This document shows positions 17,453 to 26,937 of a stretch of DNA of 64,000 nt, piece by piece. Position 1 is the stretch's first letter; the number at the start of each line of letters is the position of its first letter. The notes beneath the pieces are model-generated. The model had not been told where the DNA came from. It did not search any database and saw nothing but the letters and a program-made list of their open reading frames with translations. The DNA comes from Gemmatimonadota bacterium (GTDB lineage: Bacteria; Latescibacterota; UBA2968; GCA-2709665): contig JAPPNU010000062.1 in the NCBI GenBank assembly GCA_028873695.1, positions 193,057-257,056 of the forward strand, given 5' to 3'. The position numbers and the translations under genes were made by a program.

Positions 17453-19711
17453 TTACTCGATCGATACCTTCTCGGTTGCGTGGACAAACAGTACGTCATT
17501 AGCGCCGTCGTAGCGCCTGAGCAGCTGCTCGATTTCGTCTGATTCGGTGTTTTCCACGTTCATGCCGGCGATGACCAGATCGGCCTCGGAAGACCGGTGG
17601 GTGACTTCCGTCTCGAGGGTCTCGGGGTCCGCGCAGTCAACGGAAGTCACATTCTGTCTGGATATCGGCAACCTTCCGGCAGTCATCAGACTCGAAAGCC
17701 GGTTGGTCTCGCGCTCCGCATCGCCTGTGTTAAAGCACGCGAACAGTCTGATCTCGGCGCGTCGCCAATCGCGATGTCCGACAATGATGTAGGCCAATAG
17801 CAGCATCAGCGGCGCGTTCGCGAGATTCTCCCGGGTAACCCAGAGATGAATGGATGACCGGTAACCGAACCGGTAGTTCGTAGATCTGAGGGTGAGGACG
17901 TTAAAGTTCGATTCCGCTGCCAGACGCACGCCTTGAACGGTCTCGTTTATCTCTTCCGGTCGCTCCTTGTCGAATTCGAGCAATACGCAGTTGTTCGGCA
18001 AGCCGGAGATTCCCGGCATCTGCAGCGTCTGCGCAAGCGCCAGTTCGAACGTCGGACAGATCAATGAATCTACGAATACGCCCGCCCCGCTTATATCGGA
18101 CCTTTCGATAAGTTTGTCGACGTGGGTCCGGGCGTCGCTCTCGGAGGAATACGAATAGTCTCCCTGATAGAACTGAATAAAGTGCCCGAATCCGTGCCGG
18201 TGGCTGATCCATCGCAACAGGTCGAAGTGCCCCAGACGGCGTTCCCCGAAGCGCGTTACGGCGACAATCGACGGCCGCCAGCCGCCGTCGGACTTGTCGA
18301 CCTGGTTCTTCTGCAGCGTGATCTGAAGCCGGCGAGTCAGCTGGAACATCGTTCCCTGGAAGATGGCCGAGAGGTCGCGCTCACCCTTCCTGGTACGTCT
18401 CAGCCCGACGTAAATCACTGCGATCAGCAGGACCGCGATCAAGGTATACATCAAGCTCATCTGGATCATCATCATCGCGCACATTACGGCGCCCAGAAGC
18501 GAAAGGTACCATCGCGAATTGAACGTGGGCCGGTACGACGGATTCCCGGCGAAATACTCCAGAAACGATACCAGACAGAGCGCTCCGTAGGTGACCATGA
18601 AGAACATACTGAGAATCTGCGCGATGAAGTCGATGTCTCCCAGAACCACGAAGGCGACCGCGACGGCGCCTGAAACAAAGGTTGCGTAAACAGGTTCCTG
18701 CGCCTTGCCCCAACCTTTCGCAAGCAACCGGTTCACTTTCGGTATCGGCAGCACTCTGTCCCGGGCAAGCGCCTGGAGGGTTCTCGGCGCCACCATAATC
18801 GAGCCAAGGGCGGATGAAACTGCCGCGGCGCCCAACCCGATATGAATTACCGGACCCCACAAGGCAATCTGCGCCATGACGAATTGGTCCGCGGCAAGCG
18901 CTTCCGGCGTGGCGCTCTGGGCGAGCTTTATCGCTACCAGTGTGTATACGACCATGCCCGTGAGCGTCGCGGTGATTATACCCAGAGGAATGCTCCGCTG
19001 GGGATTCTTCAGGTCGCCGGAGAGACCCAGACCCGCGATCATGCCCGTGAATGCCGGAAAACACGTGGCAAAGACAACTCCGAACGCGTCCGCGCCTTCG
19101 ATGCTGTCGGTCAGATGCAACGCGCCGGGTCGGATCGCGTCAGGGCCCTGACCGAAGAGGAAAGACAGAATAGACACCCCCAGTATTGCGCTGACGATCC
19201 ACAACGCCTTGACGCCCAAGGCGGCGCCCCTCGTGAGCATCACTGCGATGAGAATAAACGTAGACGGCACACTTATCCAGCGCGGCTCGGGTTCGACCCG
19301 GTAAAATTCAGCAACCCACTTGAAAACCGGCTGAAACGCTTCCGCGAACGCGGCGAGGTAGAAGGCCACGGATATCGCCTGTGAGAGGTAAAGCGCTATG
19401 CCAATCGTTCCGCCGATGCTGGTTCCGAATGAGCGGCTGATGATGTAATAGGCGCCGCCTCCGGCAACGCGGCGGTTGGTCGCAATCTCAGATACCGCCA
19501 AGACCGTTGGAATGGTCACCAGATGGCCCAGGACGATAATCATGAGGCTGCCCCAGAGTCCGACGTGCGCAACCGCGTATCCGAACCGGAGGAAGAGAAT
19601 CGCACCGAGTATGGTACTGATCGATGCGAGAAAGACAGGCGCCGTACCAAATCCGTGGCCCGGTTGGGCGGATGCGGACGTTCGGACAGAAGTTGCCTGA
19701 TCCTGTTTCAC
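17453..19711 (-). CDS. SLC12-like (cation-chloride cotransporter) APC-family transporter
   Basis: A 752-residue inner-membrane transporter. Twelve hydrophobic segments fill residues 25-450, starting with FLASISTILGAILFLRFGYA, the SLC12-type first helix, and including GGGAYYIISRSFG. A soluble C-terminal half of about 300 residues is typical of the SLC12 branch (NKCC/KCC) rather than of plain amino-acid permeases. It probably moves K+ or Na+ with chloride or an amino acid. It is the first gene of the minus-strand group that also codes for a K+ channel and MscS, so a role in ion and volume balance is plausible. The exact substrate is not readable from sequence. Confidence 0.88.
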   Translation of the reverse strand: MKQDQATSVRTSASAQPGHGFGTAPVFLASISTILGAILFLRFGYAVAHVGLWGSLMIIVLGHLVTIPTVLAVSEIATNRRVAGGGAYYIISRSFGTSIGGTIGIALYLSQAISVAFYLAAFAEAFQPVFKWVAEFYRVEPEPRWISVPSTFILIAVMLTRGAALGVKALWIVSAILGVSILSFLFGQGPDAIRPGALHLTDSIEGADAFGVVFATCFPAFTGMIAGLGLSGDLKNPQRSIPLGIITATLTGMVVYTLVAIKLAQSATPEALAADQFVMAQIALWGPVIHIGLGAAAVSSALGSIMVAPRTLQALARDRVLPIPKVNRLLAKGWGKAQEPVYATFVSGAVAVAFVVLGDIDFIAQILSMFFMVTYGALCLVSFLEYFAGNPSYRPTFNSRWYLSLLGAVMCAMMMIQMSLMYTLIAVLLIAVIYVGLRRTRKGERDLSAIFQGTMFQLTRRLQITLQKNQVDKSDGGWRPSIVAVTRFGERRLGHFDLLRWISHRHGFGHFIQFYQGDYSYSSESDARTHVDKLIERSDISGAGVFVDSLICPTFELALAQTLQMPGISGLPNNCVLLEFDKERPEEINETVQGVRLAAESNFNVLTLRSTNYRFGYRSSIHLWVTRENLANAPLMLLLAYIIVGHRDWRRAEIRLFACFNTGDAERETNRLSSLMTAGRLPISRQNVTSVDCADPETLETEVTHRSSEADLVIAGMNVENTESDEIEQLLRRYDGANDVLFVHATEKVSIE

Positions 19712-20818
19712 GGCCGGAAGTCTCCCGATACGATTGGAAATTGGAATTCAGAGTGAAAAGCGGCATAAATCCAGAACTTACTGTAAGTTAACCTATCTGT
19801 CAAACGAAAATATCCAGATTTTCGCGAATCCGTTGAGGAATTGGCATCGAGAGCCCGTTCAGTGGATGACGCGGTGAAATACGTCGTGTTCACCCGACCC
19901 GAAGACAGCTAAGATGGAGCAGTTGCTCACGTTGCAATCGCTTGAGGTTGTGAAGCCGGAAGCTACGTTTCGTAGTCGGCGTGATGGCCGGGCACGGCGG
20001 ATATACTGGTAAGCGTTCCCGGACTCGATGACGGTGTGGAACGAAGCGAGGGTAGACGGCAATGCCGCGCGTGAGTTGGTAACGCCTGTTGTCCACCCTG
20101 CGAGATCGTCGTGGAGATCGCGCGACCGCAGATTGGATTGGTTCTTTCAGCCCAATGCCAATAATGCAGGTTTATTGTGTGCGAAGAGTAAGTCAAAATG
20201 ACAGGCGTCTCAATTCCGTGGAACGGATTTCAATGAAGTAACGTAAATTCAACACGTTAATGTTGCGGTTGCGACGGTACGCTCTCTTTGACGGCGTTCC
20301 GATTCGAATCGTAGGGAAACACCCGATTCAGCTTTCGGGGATGTCGCCGCAGCAGCGGAGTTCGATTCTTCCAGTTAAGAGGATGGCGACGTAATGCGCC
20401 TTGCAGATTCCCGGATCAAGCGGTGTGAAATACTGTCCGGAGTGCTATCAATACTTTCGAAACGGCTCCGAAATCACGGTTGGTGGCAGTACTACAATCT
20501 CTGGGAAGCGTTCATACAGGCTTCAGGCACCGTGACTCTTGACCTGACCTCGGATGGGACGTACAGCGGCGAAAACTTGACGTCATTCTCGAGCGGCATC
20601 CGCGGACCCGATACCTGCCCGGTGTACTCAGTTGTTCCCACGCCCGATGCGCAAGCAGTCGACCGCTGTCTGCGTCATTCAGTCTATTGACACTGGATCT
20701 TTATCCGGGTATATTTCAACAGGTCAAGGCAGTCGTGTAAACCCATCCTTGCGGTCTTCAAGGTACTCTTCCTGCCTTTTTTCAACTCAAATTCGAAATT
20801 AACGGAAAAAGTCTACGA
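19712..20818. other. Long intergenic region without a convincing gene
   Basis: About 1.1 kb. Short open frames exist on both strands (for example 98 codons at 20394-20690) but show no family resemblance, no good ribosome site and irregular composition. The first 100 bases are the upstream region of the SLC12-like gene. The stretch may be decayed coding DNA; I see no RNA gene or repeat in it. Confidence 0.5.
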
Positions 20819-21193
20819 GTGGATCGAAAGTCCATCTGGAGTGTCGGCAACTTCGACGCTTTCTTCAGTCCGGCGATAATCCTGTTTGCAGTTGGTATGT
20901 TCCTGCGATTTTACGGACCGTATGAATGGTCAGGGTCCTTCGCTCTTGTCGGCGATTTCACATCTGTCATTGCTTTCGCAATCACTACGGCTTTTTTCTT
21001 TGTAGAAGGAGGTGGCCTCGTGATGGGATTTGCTTATGAGGCATTTGCCAGGCGCAGGTTTGAAAAAGGGCGCAAGGAAGGGATAAGGGAAAGGGACGAA
21101 AAATACGCCGCCTGGATCGCGGAAGAGAGGAAGAAGGGATCGCAGGGGTTTAAGGAAGATCCACCCTTTCTCAAGAATGGAAATGAGAACTGA
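20819..21193 (+). CDS. Small membrane protein with charged tail
   Basis: A 124-residue protein of unknown function, GTG start with only a weak purine-rich upstream stretch. Residues 12-32 (FDAFFSPAIILFAVGMFLRF) and 42-70 are hydrophobic and look like two membrane helices. Residues 78-124 are rich in Lys, Arg and Glu (RRRFEKGRKEGIRERDEKY) and could form a cytoplasmic coiled-coil. A GC-rich hairpin terminator follows 27 bases after the stop, which supports a real transcription unit. An internal ATG at 20899 would remove the first helix and is less likely. I do not recognise the family. Confidence 0.5.
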   Translation: MDRKSIWSVGNFDAFFSPAIILFAVGMFLRFYGPYEWSGSFALVGDFTSVIAFAITTAFFFVEGGGLVMGFAYEAFARRRFEKGRKEGIRERDEKYAAWIAEERKKGSQGFKEDPPFLKNGNEN

Positions 21194-21219
21194 AGTCACA
21201 CCCCATCGCGAACCTGGAG

Positions 21220-21250
21220 GCCGGGGCAATCACAGCCCCGGCTTCTTTGT
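21220..21250 (+). terminator. Terminator after the small membrane-protein gene
   Basis: An 8-bp perfect stem GCCGGGGC/GCCCCGGC with a 7-base AATCACA loop, followed by TTCTTTGT. The T tract is short, so strength is uncertain. Confidence 0.7.
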
Positions 21251-21757
21251 GCTGCAATAGCGGTCAAAAACACCCTTGCCCCACTGTCTTACTCTCTCTT
21301 TTTCGAGATTTTCAATCAGTATGCCGTAGCACTGCTGTCCAATGTAGTTCGAAAAAGACGATCTTGGATGCGTAAGTAACTGGTTTTCTTGAAGGTCGTA
21401 TCGAAGTGCCAGTGCAGGTGTCCCTCATTTGGCCACGGCTGTCCAAGACAGAAACCGATTTGGGACCGGTTCGGTTGGCGTTCCCGGGAGCGAGGGCAGG
21501 ATGCCCTCGCTCCGGTTGCAGGTGGATCATGTCGTGATAGTGATTGGAAAGACGATTTTGGACAGGTGTGATGCCGTAGACATTTCAAATTGACTGAAGT
21601 TGTCGATCAATAGCACCGCAACGGAGGAACCAGCACGTATAGAACACGGCATCAAGAATGGCGATTTCGCAGGCGAAACTGATGATTCATGGAAAATAGA
21701 ATCCCGTGTTCCACAAGGGGCCACGGGATCGACATTTCGGCGATTGTCATTCGACTG
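21251..21757. other. Intergenic region with one palindrome
   Basis: No credible gene. It holds the GGAGCGAGGGCA palindrome listed separately at 21487-21513. The rest shows no repeat, RNA or regulatory signal that I can support. Confidence 0.5.
21487..21513. repeat. Palindromic repeat, GGAGCGAGGGCA family, copy 1
   Basis: Perfect 12-bp arms GGAGCGAGGGCA and TGCCCTCGCTCC around a GGA loop. The same sequence recurs truncated at 31661-31682 and as an 8-bp-arm version at 31786-31804, so it is an interspersed extragenic palindrome. Confidence 0.85.
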
Positions 21758-22096
21758 TTATTTTGTGAGCTTGAGACGCTTCAGGTCCGCTTCCGACCAC
21801 CCAACGCTTTCGAGTATGCCCCTCAGGATCTTCGGACCAAACGTCTTCCCAGGATGATAGTGAATGACGATTCGGGCCCCATCCTTATAAAATGGCCTGG
21901 TGCCGCTTCTCCTTTTTTCCTCTGTCCATCCATCCGCCTTAAGCAGTCCGTTGATAAAGTCGCTCTGCAGGCGAGGTCGAGCCAATGTGGTCGAAGACAA
22001 GGCGCGCGACCGAGTCCCATCCTTCGATTCGGCGAGGGAGCGCAACGCAGTATTTCGACCGCAGGGGCCGGCCGTAGCCCGGATGGGCTTTTTCAA
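21758..22096 (-). pseudogene. hicA: HicA-family toxin, 5' end replaced by a miniature element
   Basis: The body is a HicA/YcfA-type mRNA interferase: LLKADGWTEEKRRSGTRPF, then the catalytic-type HYHPGKTFGPKILRGIL. HicA normally starts a few residues before the (K/A)DGW motif. Here the first 49 codons come from a 160-bp inverted-repeat element inserted at 21944-22103; the frame begins at a TTG within the element's end. On the far side (22104-22176, minus) the lost start of hicA can still be read, ending GISVEKLMRAL in the right frame to continue as KADGW. So the gene was split. It is either dead or translated with a new N-terminus. The HicB antitoxin gene lies directly upstream. Confidence 0.75.
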
Positions 22097-22103
22097 CGGG
22101 CTG
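21944..22103. mobile_element. Miniature inverted-repeat element, copy 1 (inside hicA)
   Basis: A 160-bp element with imperfect terminal inverted repeats: CAGTCCGTTGATAAAGTC at one end and the complement of CAGCCCGTTGAAAAAGCC at the other. It is flanked by TTAAG (21939-21943) and TTAG (22104-22107), a probable target duplication with a one-base loss. A near-identical copy lies in opposite orientation at 35219-35377. It codes for no transposase, so it must be moved in trans. Confidence 0.85.
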
Positions 22104-22139
22104 TTAGCGCACGCATGAGCTTCTCGACCGAAATGCCCC

Positions 22140-22469
22140 TTATCTGACTCCAGGCATGTCTGCTAAAGCGGGCCATGTCAACCCGGTCCATTCGTTGGGC
22201 TTGGAACTGGAGGGCTCCCCGATACTTGTGAAACCCATATCCAGGTCTTCAACCTTCTCGATAATCAAATCCGGGCCGACGGGCAATGCCTCCCCGTGTT
22301 CTTTCAATGAATCCAGATAGGCCCTGATTCCATCCTTTGTCCGCCGAAGCGCTGCCTGCCTCGTTGGGCCGTCAATGTGAAGTCCAGGCAGTGCCGGAGC
22401 ACGGACGTAGTATTGATCTTCGTCCGGTTCTACGATAACCCGAACGCGAATCTTGTATCGCGCCTGCAT
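22140..22469 (-). CDS. hicB: HicB-family antitoxin
   Basis: A 109-residue HicB-like antitoxin. The partial RNase H-like fold is visible as YKIRVRVIVEPDEDQYYVRAPALPGLHIDG followed by TRQAALRRTKDGIRAYL (motifs YYVRAPALPGLHIDG and AYLDSLKEHG). GGAAG precedes the ATG. It should bind and neutralise HicA and repress its own promoter, although no ribbon-helix-helix tail is evident. Its last codons overlap the remains of the hicA start in another frame, the usual coupled arrangement. The element lies 36 bases after its stop. If HicA is dead, this gene is an orphan. Confidence 0.82.
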   Translation of the reverse strand: MQARYKIRVRVIVEPDEDQYYVRAPALPGLHIDGPTRQAALRRTKDGIRAYLDSLKEHGEALPVGPDLIIEKVEDLDMGFTSIGEPSSSKPNEWTGLTWPALADMPGVR

Positions 22470-22925
22470 TCTTCATCTTCCTTTGCCAGTGAGTCTACTC
22501 TTTTCCCCGGGGAGCGTCTGGTTCTGCATTTCGCGCCGGGTCGGCACGCAATGTCGGATCAACCTGGCGCGCCGGTGCGAGCGAATAACGACGAAAACTC
22601 AGGTAGAATCCGCTACGGGAAACCGGAATTGGAACTCCGCGGGAAGACTGAATGCGCTTGTTATATATACAACAGAATGTCGAATTGTCAATGCACTATT
22701 GGCGCACAAGACCCATAAATTGCCCCATCAGTCACGCGGTCGGTCGAGATTTTATTATGAGCGAGAATTCACTATGTAAAAAGCCCTTGGCCTACTTCGG
22801 GACTTCGGGGGATTTGCGGCGGATGGATTTCAGCTCAATGCCGCATGTAGGCAGCAGGAAAAATGAACGCGTTTTACGTAGATATCACTCTGTAAGACCC
22901 TGAGCACGAGCGGGGAAAAAGATGC
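22470..22925. other. Intergenic region, nothing recognised
   Basis: Between hicB and the Nudix gene. Short overlapping open frames on the plus strand lack family resemblance. The part nearest 22470 presumably holds the hicBA promoter (minus); boxes could not be fixed. Confidence 0.4.
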
Positions 22926-23399
22926 CTATTTTCGATGCAAACGTCGCTCATAGAATTCCATTCCGCGAATAACCGCTCTGGCGATGGGTTGGAGTGAGTC
23001 AAGTTTGTCCAGCGAAACCCATCGTACCTCGGCAATTTCTAAATTGCCTCTCGCGTGATCTGACGTTATTCGACATAGGAATATAGTTACCGTGTCACGC
23101 TTGCCCTCGGCGTCAGTTTGGTACTCCCCCAATTGTTCCGTGCTGTCTGGCGTAACCGACAACTCTTCCCAGATCTCCCGCTCGATTGCGCGTTCGGGCG
23201 ATTCTCGTTTCGGTTGGTAGCCGCCGCCGGGAAGATTCCATAGCGTCGTGTTCCCATATGTGTTTCGGATCAACAGGATCTGCCGCTCATCATACGGATG
23301 TGGGACAATTCCTTTTACACCGAAAGTCTTCGGGCGTAACACCTTCCAATAGATACTCGCCAGGTGAAACAGGAAACTTCGAAAGCGAGAGCCCTGCAT
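22926..23399 (-). CDS. Nudix hydrolase
   Basis: A 157-residue hydrolase that should cleave nucleoside diphosphates linked to another group. The Nudix box is complete: GGGYQPKRESPERAIEREI followed by WEELSV, i.e. G-x5-E-x7-RE-x-x-EE. The ATG at 23399 has GGAG ten bases upstream; the open frame extends to a TTG at 23456 with no better site. A short N-terminal segment (FRSFLFHLASIYWKVLRP) is hydrophobic and may contact the membrane. It stands alone between the hicBA remnant and a HAD phosphatase. Substrate unknown. Confidence 0.85.
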   Translation of the reverse strand: MQGSRFRSFLFHLASIYWKVLRPKTFGVKGIVPHPYDERQILLIRNTYGNTTLWNLPGGGYQPKRESPERAIEREIWEELSVTPDSTEQLGEYQTDAEGKRDTVTIFLCRITSDHARGNLEIAEVRWVSLDKLDSLQPIARAVIRGMEFYERRLHRK

Positions 23400-23648
23400 T
23401 GCGGTCGACTCCGATTCTGGAGAAGCGCCAGAGTTCAGAGGCGCAGTTATGCCCAATGGTTTGGGATTTCGACAAGACTTGGCGAGTATTCGACGGAGAT
23501 TGGATGTTGGTCTGGTTGGGCAAATGCTACAGCCTGGAAGAATCGCCCGGTCTGAGCATTGTAGATTTCGCCGCTCAGCGGTATATTCTCGGCATCTCCA
23601 AGAAAAATGTTAACACATGAGCAGGCAGCGAAACAAGGGTAAATCCTG

Positions 23649-24494
23649 ATGCTCCCCGAACCCTCCCTCTTCGTCTCCGATCTGGATGGCACGCTTCTTG
23701 ATAGCGAAACGACTCTATCTCGATACAGCAAGGATACCCTCAACGGGCTGATGGATCAGGGTCTGCTTTTCACCGTGGCAAGCGCACGCAGTGTCGCCTC
23801 CATGCGCCACGTGCTGGCTGGCCTGCGCCTTTGTCTGCCGGTCGTTGAAGTCAGCGGCGCCTTCGTCTCCGATCTGGATGGCGGACGGCGCTACGTGGTC
23901 CACGAACTGCACCGCGATATTCTGCCCGGATTGTGGCAACTGATTGCTCGTTCCGGCCACGTGCCCTTCATCTCCACATTTGACGGCAATGCCGACCGCT
24001 GTTACTACCGCGATATCACCAATGAAGGCATGGCATGGTACGTGAGAGACAGGAAGCTCAACCAGGACCCGCGAATGCACTATCTGCCCGACCTGGAGCA
24101 CGGCCTGGAAGAGCAGGTGGTCTGTCTGAGGGTCATCGGAACGGGACCGGAAATGGAGAAACTTGCTGATGAGATGAGCCAGCCTTTCGCTGGGCGGATC
24201 CGGACCCAATGCTTCGAGAATCTGTCCTCTCCAGGCTGGCACTGGCTGACCGTTCAGGATGCCGACGCCACGAAAGAAGCCGGCATACGATACGTTCAGC
24301 GCTTGAAGGGCCTGGAAGACCGTCGTCTTGTCGTCTTTGGCGACGAAAATAACGACCTGGGGATGTTCAAGTTGGCGGACGAGGCCCTCGCGGTGGCGAA
24401 TGCCGTTCCAGCCCTCAAGGAACGGGCCACGGGCATCATCGCCAGCAATGATGCAGACGGCGTTGCGAAGTTCATCAGTCGACGTTGGGACTGA
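23649..24494 (+). CDS. HAD-family (Cof type, IIB cap) phosphatase
   Basis: A 281-residue sugar-phosphate or cofactor phosphatase. Motif I is SDLDGTLLDSE (nucleophile Asp, about residue 10), motif II lies in TVASARS, and motif IV reads FGDENNDLGMF. The cap between residues 80 and 190 is of type IIB. Length matches YidA/Cof proteins. A second HAD enzyme of the same class is found at 34361. A hairpin terminator follows. Confidence 0.9.
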   Translation: MLPEPSLFVSDLDGTLLDSETTLSRYSKDTLNGLMDQGLLFTVASARSVASMRHVLAGLRLCLPVVEVSGAFVSDLDGGRRYVVHELHRDILPGLWQLIARSGHVPFISTFDGNADRCYYRDITNEGMAWYVRDRKLNQDPRMHYLPDLEHGLEEQVVCLRVIGTGPEMEKLADEMSQPFAGRIRTQCFENLSSPGWHWLTVQDADATKEAGIRYVQRLKGLEDRRLVVFGDENNDLGMFKLADEALAVANAVPALKERATGIIASNDADGVAKFISRRWD

Positions 24495-24531
24495 ACGCAG
24501 GAATAGGGTTATTGTATCGACGGTAAATTCA

Positions 24532-24556
24532 AACGCCCCCGTCGGGGACGTTTTCA
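24532..24556 (+). terminator. Terminator after the HAD phosphatase
   Basis: Stem AACG-CCCC / GGGG-CGTT with one mismatch and a GTC loop, then TTTTCATTT. Confidence 0.65.
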
Positions 24557-24642
24557 TTTGCCGAAAGAACGGTTAAGCGTTATTTTTATTATGACTTATT
24601 CAGCGCAACGTCGACCATTGCCGCGATGGGAGAGCGTCTGAG

Positions 24643-25428
24643 GTGGGGTTCCAGGAAGCGTTACTTCTGGGAATCGTGCAGGGTCTGTCCGAGTTCCTTC
24701 CGGTGAGCAGTTCCGGGCATCTCGTGCTGGGGCAGGCGTTGCTCGGCGTGCGGCCGGGAAACCTGGAGTTCGAGGTCACTGTCCACTTCGGCACGTTGCT
24801 CGCCGTACTCACGGTACTTGGGGGCCGGATCCGGGAACTGGCAGCCGGCTGTGTCCGCCGGGACCCTGCGTGCTGGCGAATGATACTGTTGTTGCTGGTC
24901 GGCACGGTACCGGCCGGCGCCGTCGGCCTTTTTTTCGAGGACCATCTGTCATTGGCGTTCCGAAGTCCCGCCGCCGCGGCCGTTTGCCTTGTGGCAACGG
25001 GCGCCGCGCTCTGGAGCACCCGTTACGTCACGCGCGGACGGGAAGAAATCGGGGTTGGCGATGCGTTGCTCATCGGGTTTGCGCAGGCGTTTGCGATACT
25101 GCCCGGGATTTCACGCTCGGGCCTGACAATCTCGGCCGGATTATGGCGAGGCATCGACGGCAGGGAAGCGGCGTCGTTTTCCTTTTTACTTTCGATCCCG
25201 GTGATCTTGGGCGCCACCGTATTGAAGGCGGGCGGCCTTATCGCCGACCCGCCTGACTGGAACGTCGTCGGACCCCTGCTGATCGGTCTGGTTGCCGCAA
25301 TTGTCTCCGGCGTTATTGCGATCCGGTGGCTGTTCGCCCTGTTGCAGGGCGGCCGGTTGGACCGGTTCTCGTACTATTGCTGGGCGATCGGATTCACGGC
25401 GTTGACGATCTTCTGGCTGCATTCGTGA
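24643..25428 (+). CDS. uppP: Undecaprenyl-diphosphatase (UppP/BacA)
   Basis: A 261-residue inner-membrane enzyme that dephosphorylates undecaprenyl pyrophosphate to recycle the lipid carrier of cell-wall synthesis; it also lowers bacitracin sensitivity. Family motifs are clear: GIVQGLSEFLPVSSSGHL near the start (BacA1) and LPGISRSGLTISAGL near residue 150 (BacA2). About eight membrane helices are visible. The GTG start has GGGAGAG some ten bases upstream. A lipoprotein gene follows after 11 bases and probably shares the transcript. Confidence 0.95.
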   Translation: MGFQEALLLGIVQGLSEFLPVSSSGHLVLGQALLGVRPGNLEFEVTVHFGTLLAVLTVLGGRIRELAAGCVRRDPACWRMILLLLVGTVPAGAVGLFFEDHLSLAFRSPAAAAVCLVATGAALWSTRYVTRGREEIGVGDALLIGFAQAFAILPGISRSGLTISAGLWRGIDGREAASFSFLLSIPVILGATVLKAGGLIADPPDWNVVGPLLIGLVAAIVSGVIAIRWLFALLQGGRLDRFSYYCWAIGFTALTIFWLHS

Positions 25429-25439
25429 AGGGGCTCTGT

Positions 25440-25835
25440 ATGCGAATGGCGATATGTCTTGTTGTCCTGGTCGTAATGGCGGGGTGCGGGAGGAATCCGA
25501 AAGGTTTGCAGGCCGAAGAACTGTCGAATATGCTGTCGATAACGAACCTGTCCGCGCACCCGGTGTTCAATCAGGTCGAACCGCCCCAGATCGTCGCGGT
25601 GCGGATCGACGCGGACGTGGTGCACGTTGGGGACGTGCCCATCGAAGAGCCGTTTGTGCTGACGTGGCGGCTGGTGGACGATCAGAACGACACTGTGGGG
25701 CAGACGTCAAGGCGGCTGGAAGGAAACATGGCGCCCCGCGACGTCCGTCGCGTGACGTTGACCGTGGAATTCGAAGCAAGGGAAAGCGTCGCAGGACTGA
25801 GGAACGTGGCCACGTTCGATCCCGTATCCGGATAG
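25440..25835 (+). CDS. Small putative lipoprotein
   Basis: A 131-residue protein. The ATG at 25440 begins a lipoprotein signal, MRMAICLVVLVVMAGC, whose Cys 16 would be lipidated. The mature part (about 115 residues) looks like a single beta-sandwich (VRIDADVVHVGDVPI, LTWRLVDDQND, RRVTLTVEFEA), reminiscent of CARDB/Ig-like modules but not assignable. It follows uppP by 11 bases and may be cotranscribed. The open frame reaches upstream into uppP, but that part is a shadow. Confidence 0.7.
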   Translation: MRMAICLVVLVVMAGCGRNPKGLQAEELSNMLSITNLSAHPVFNQVEPPQIVAVRIDADVVHVGDVPIEEPFVLTWRLVDDQNDTVGQTSRRLEGNMAPRDVRRVTLTVEFEARESVAGLRNVATFDPVSG

Positions 25836-25908
25836 GCCAGAAATGCCTTGATTGCCTTTACCGGATGTGGTATTTTCCGATCCGTCCTTCCATACAGGGA
25901 CCCCGAGT

Positions 25909-25932
25909 CCGGCGCCGTTGCCGGGTTTTTTT
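25909..25932 (+). terminator. Short hairpin with T run after the lipoprotein gene
   Basis: Stem CCGGC/GCCGG with a 6-base loop, followed by GTTTTTTT. It lies just before the ribosome site of the phosphatase gene and could act as a terminator or attenuator. Confidence 0.6.
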
Positions 25933-25949
25933 CGCCTGGAAGAGAACGA

Positions 25950-26675
25950 ATGGAACTCTACGTCATCCGGCATGGGCAGTCGGCAAACAACGCGTTGCAG
26001 GAAGGCGGCAGGCGGGTTTGCGATCCACCGCTGACGGACATCGGCGAAATCCAGGCCGAACGGCTTGCCCGCTACCTGGTCGCGAATGGGAGAGGGGCTG
26101 ACGGGACCCATCCCGCGGGCAAGCAGCAGAATTGCGCGGGTTTTGGTTTCGACCGGCTGTTCTCGAGCCCGATGCTGCGCGCGATTCAGACAGCGTCGCC
26201 GGTAGGACGGGCGCTGGGAATCCGCCCTGAAATCTGGATCGACATTCACGAAGAGGGCGGCATCTGGCTGGATGAGGGTGACGGCAGGGGAGAGGTGGGG
26301 TATCCGGGTCTCACGCGGAGCGAGATCGCGGGGCGCTTCCCGGATTTCGCGGTGCCCGAAGCGATCACGGAGCAGGGCTGGTGGAACCGGCCGCCGGAAG
26401 TCAGATCGGAATGGCGCGCGCGGGCGAGGAGGGTGGCATCGGTACTGCACGAACGATTCGCGGGCACAGGGGAGCGGATCGCGCTGGTGTGCCACGGGGG
26501 ATTCGCCAACGACCTGCTCCACGCCGTGTTCGCGGGTATGCCGGACGGCGTCTATTTCGAAAGTCCCAATACCGCCGTCAGCCGTCTGGATTTCAACGGT
26601 AAAGGATGGGTGCAGATCCGGTACCTGTGCCGCGTCACACACCTTCCGCCGGAACTGATTACGGGAAGCGTCTGA
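25950..26675 (+). CDS. Histidine phosphatase (phosphoglycerate mutase) family protein
   Basis: A 241-residue enzyme of the two-histidine phosphatase family. The catalytic motif is LYVIRHGQSAN at the start (His 9 as phospho-acceptor) and the second His sits in ALVCHGGFANDLL. The ATG at 25950 has GGAAGAG at the right distance; the frame is open 34 codons further up without a site. PPLTDIGEIQAERLA is also typical. An insertion of about 40 residues (DIHEEGGIWLDEGDGRGE) separates the motifs. Substrate unknown; the family covers sugar phosphates and cofactor precursors. Confidence 0.88.
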   Translation: MELYVIRHGQSANNALQEGGRRVCDPPLTDIGEIQAERLARYLVANGRGADGTHPAGKQQNCAGFGFDRLFSSPMLRAIQTASPVGRALGIRPEIWIDIHEEGGIWLDEGDGRGEVGYPGLTRSEIAGRFPDFAVPEAITEQGWWNRPPEVRSEWRARARRVASVLHERFAGTGERIALVCHGGFANDLLHAVFAGMPDGVYFESPNTAVSRLDFNGKGWVQIRYLCRVTHLPPELITGSV

Positions 26676-26937
26676 CCGGGGCGCGCGAATCGGACTCGCA
26701 TCGTTTACCATCCGTTTAACCTCAATTCCGCAAGAGCCGCAACGCGGCGCCGCGACGAGACCTTTCGAAACGGGCCGAAATGGTCGTTATGAAGGACATT
26801 ATTTTCGTTCACGTACTTTGTCCTGGTGTATCCTGGTAATCAGCAGTTTAATCGCCTTTGTCAACTTACATATATTCGATTTAACGTCCACGAAGACATA
26901 CGAATCAAGGTTAACATTCGCATCGAGGTGTCCCATT

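Noticed and set aside
20394..20690. 98-codon open frame in the long intergenic region
   Set aside because: No ribosome site, no family resemblance, and no coupling to a neighbour; treated as chance.
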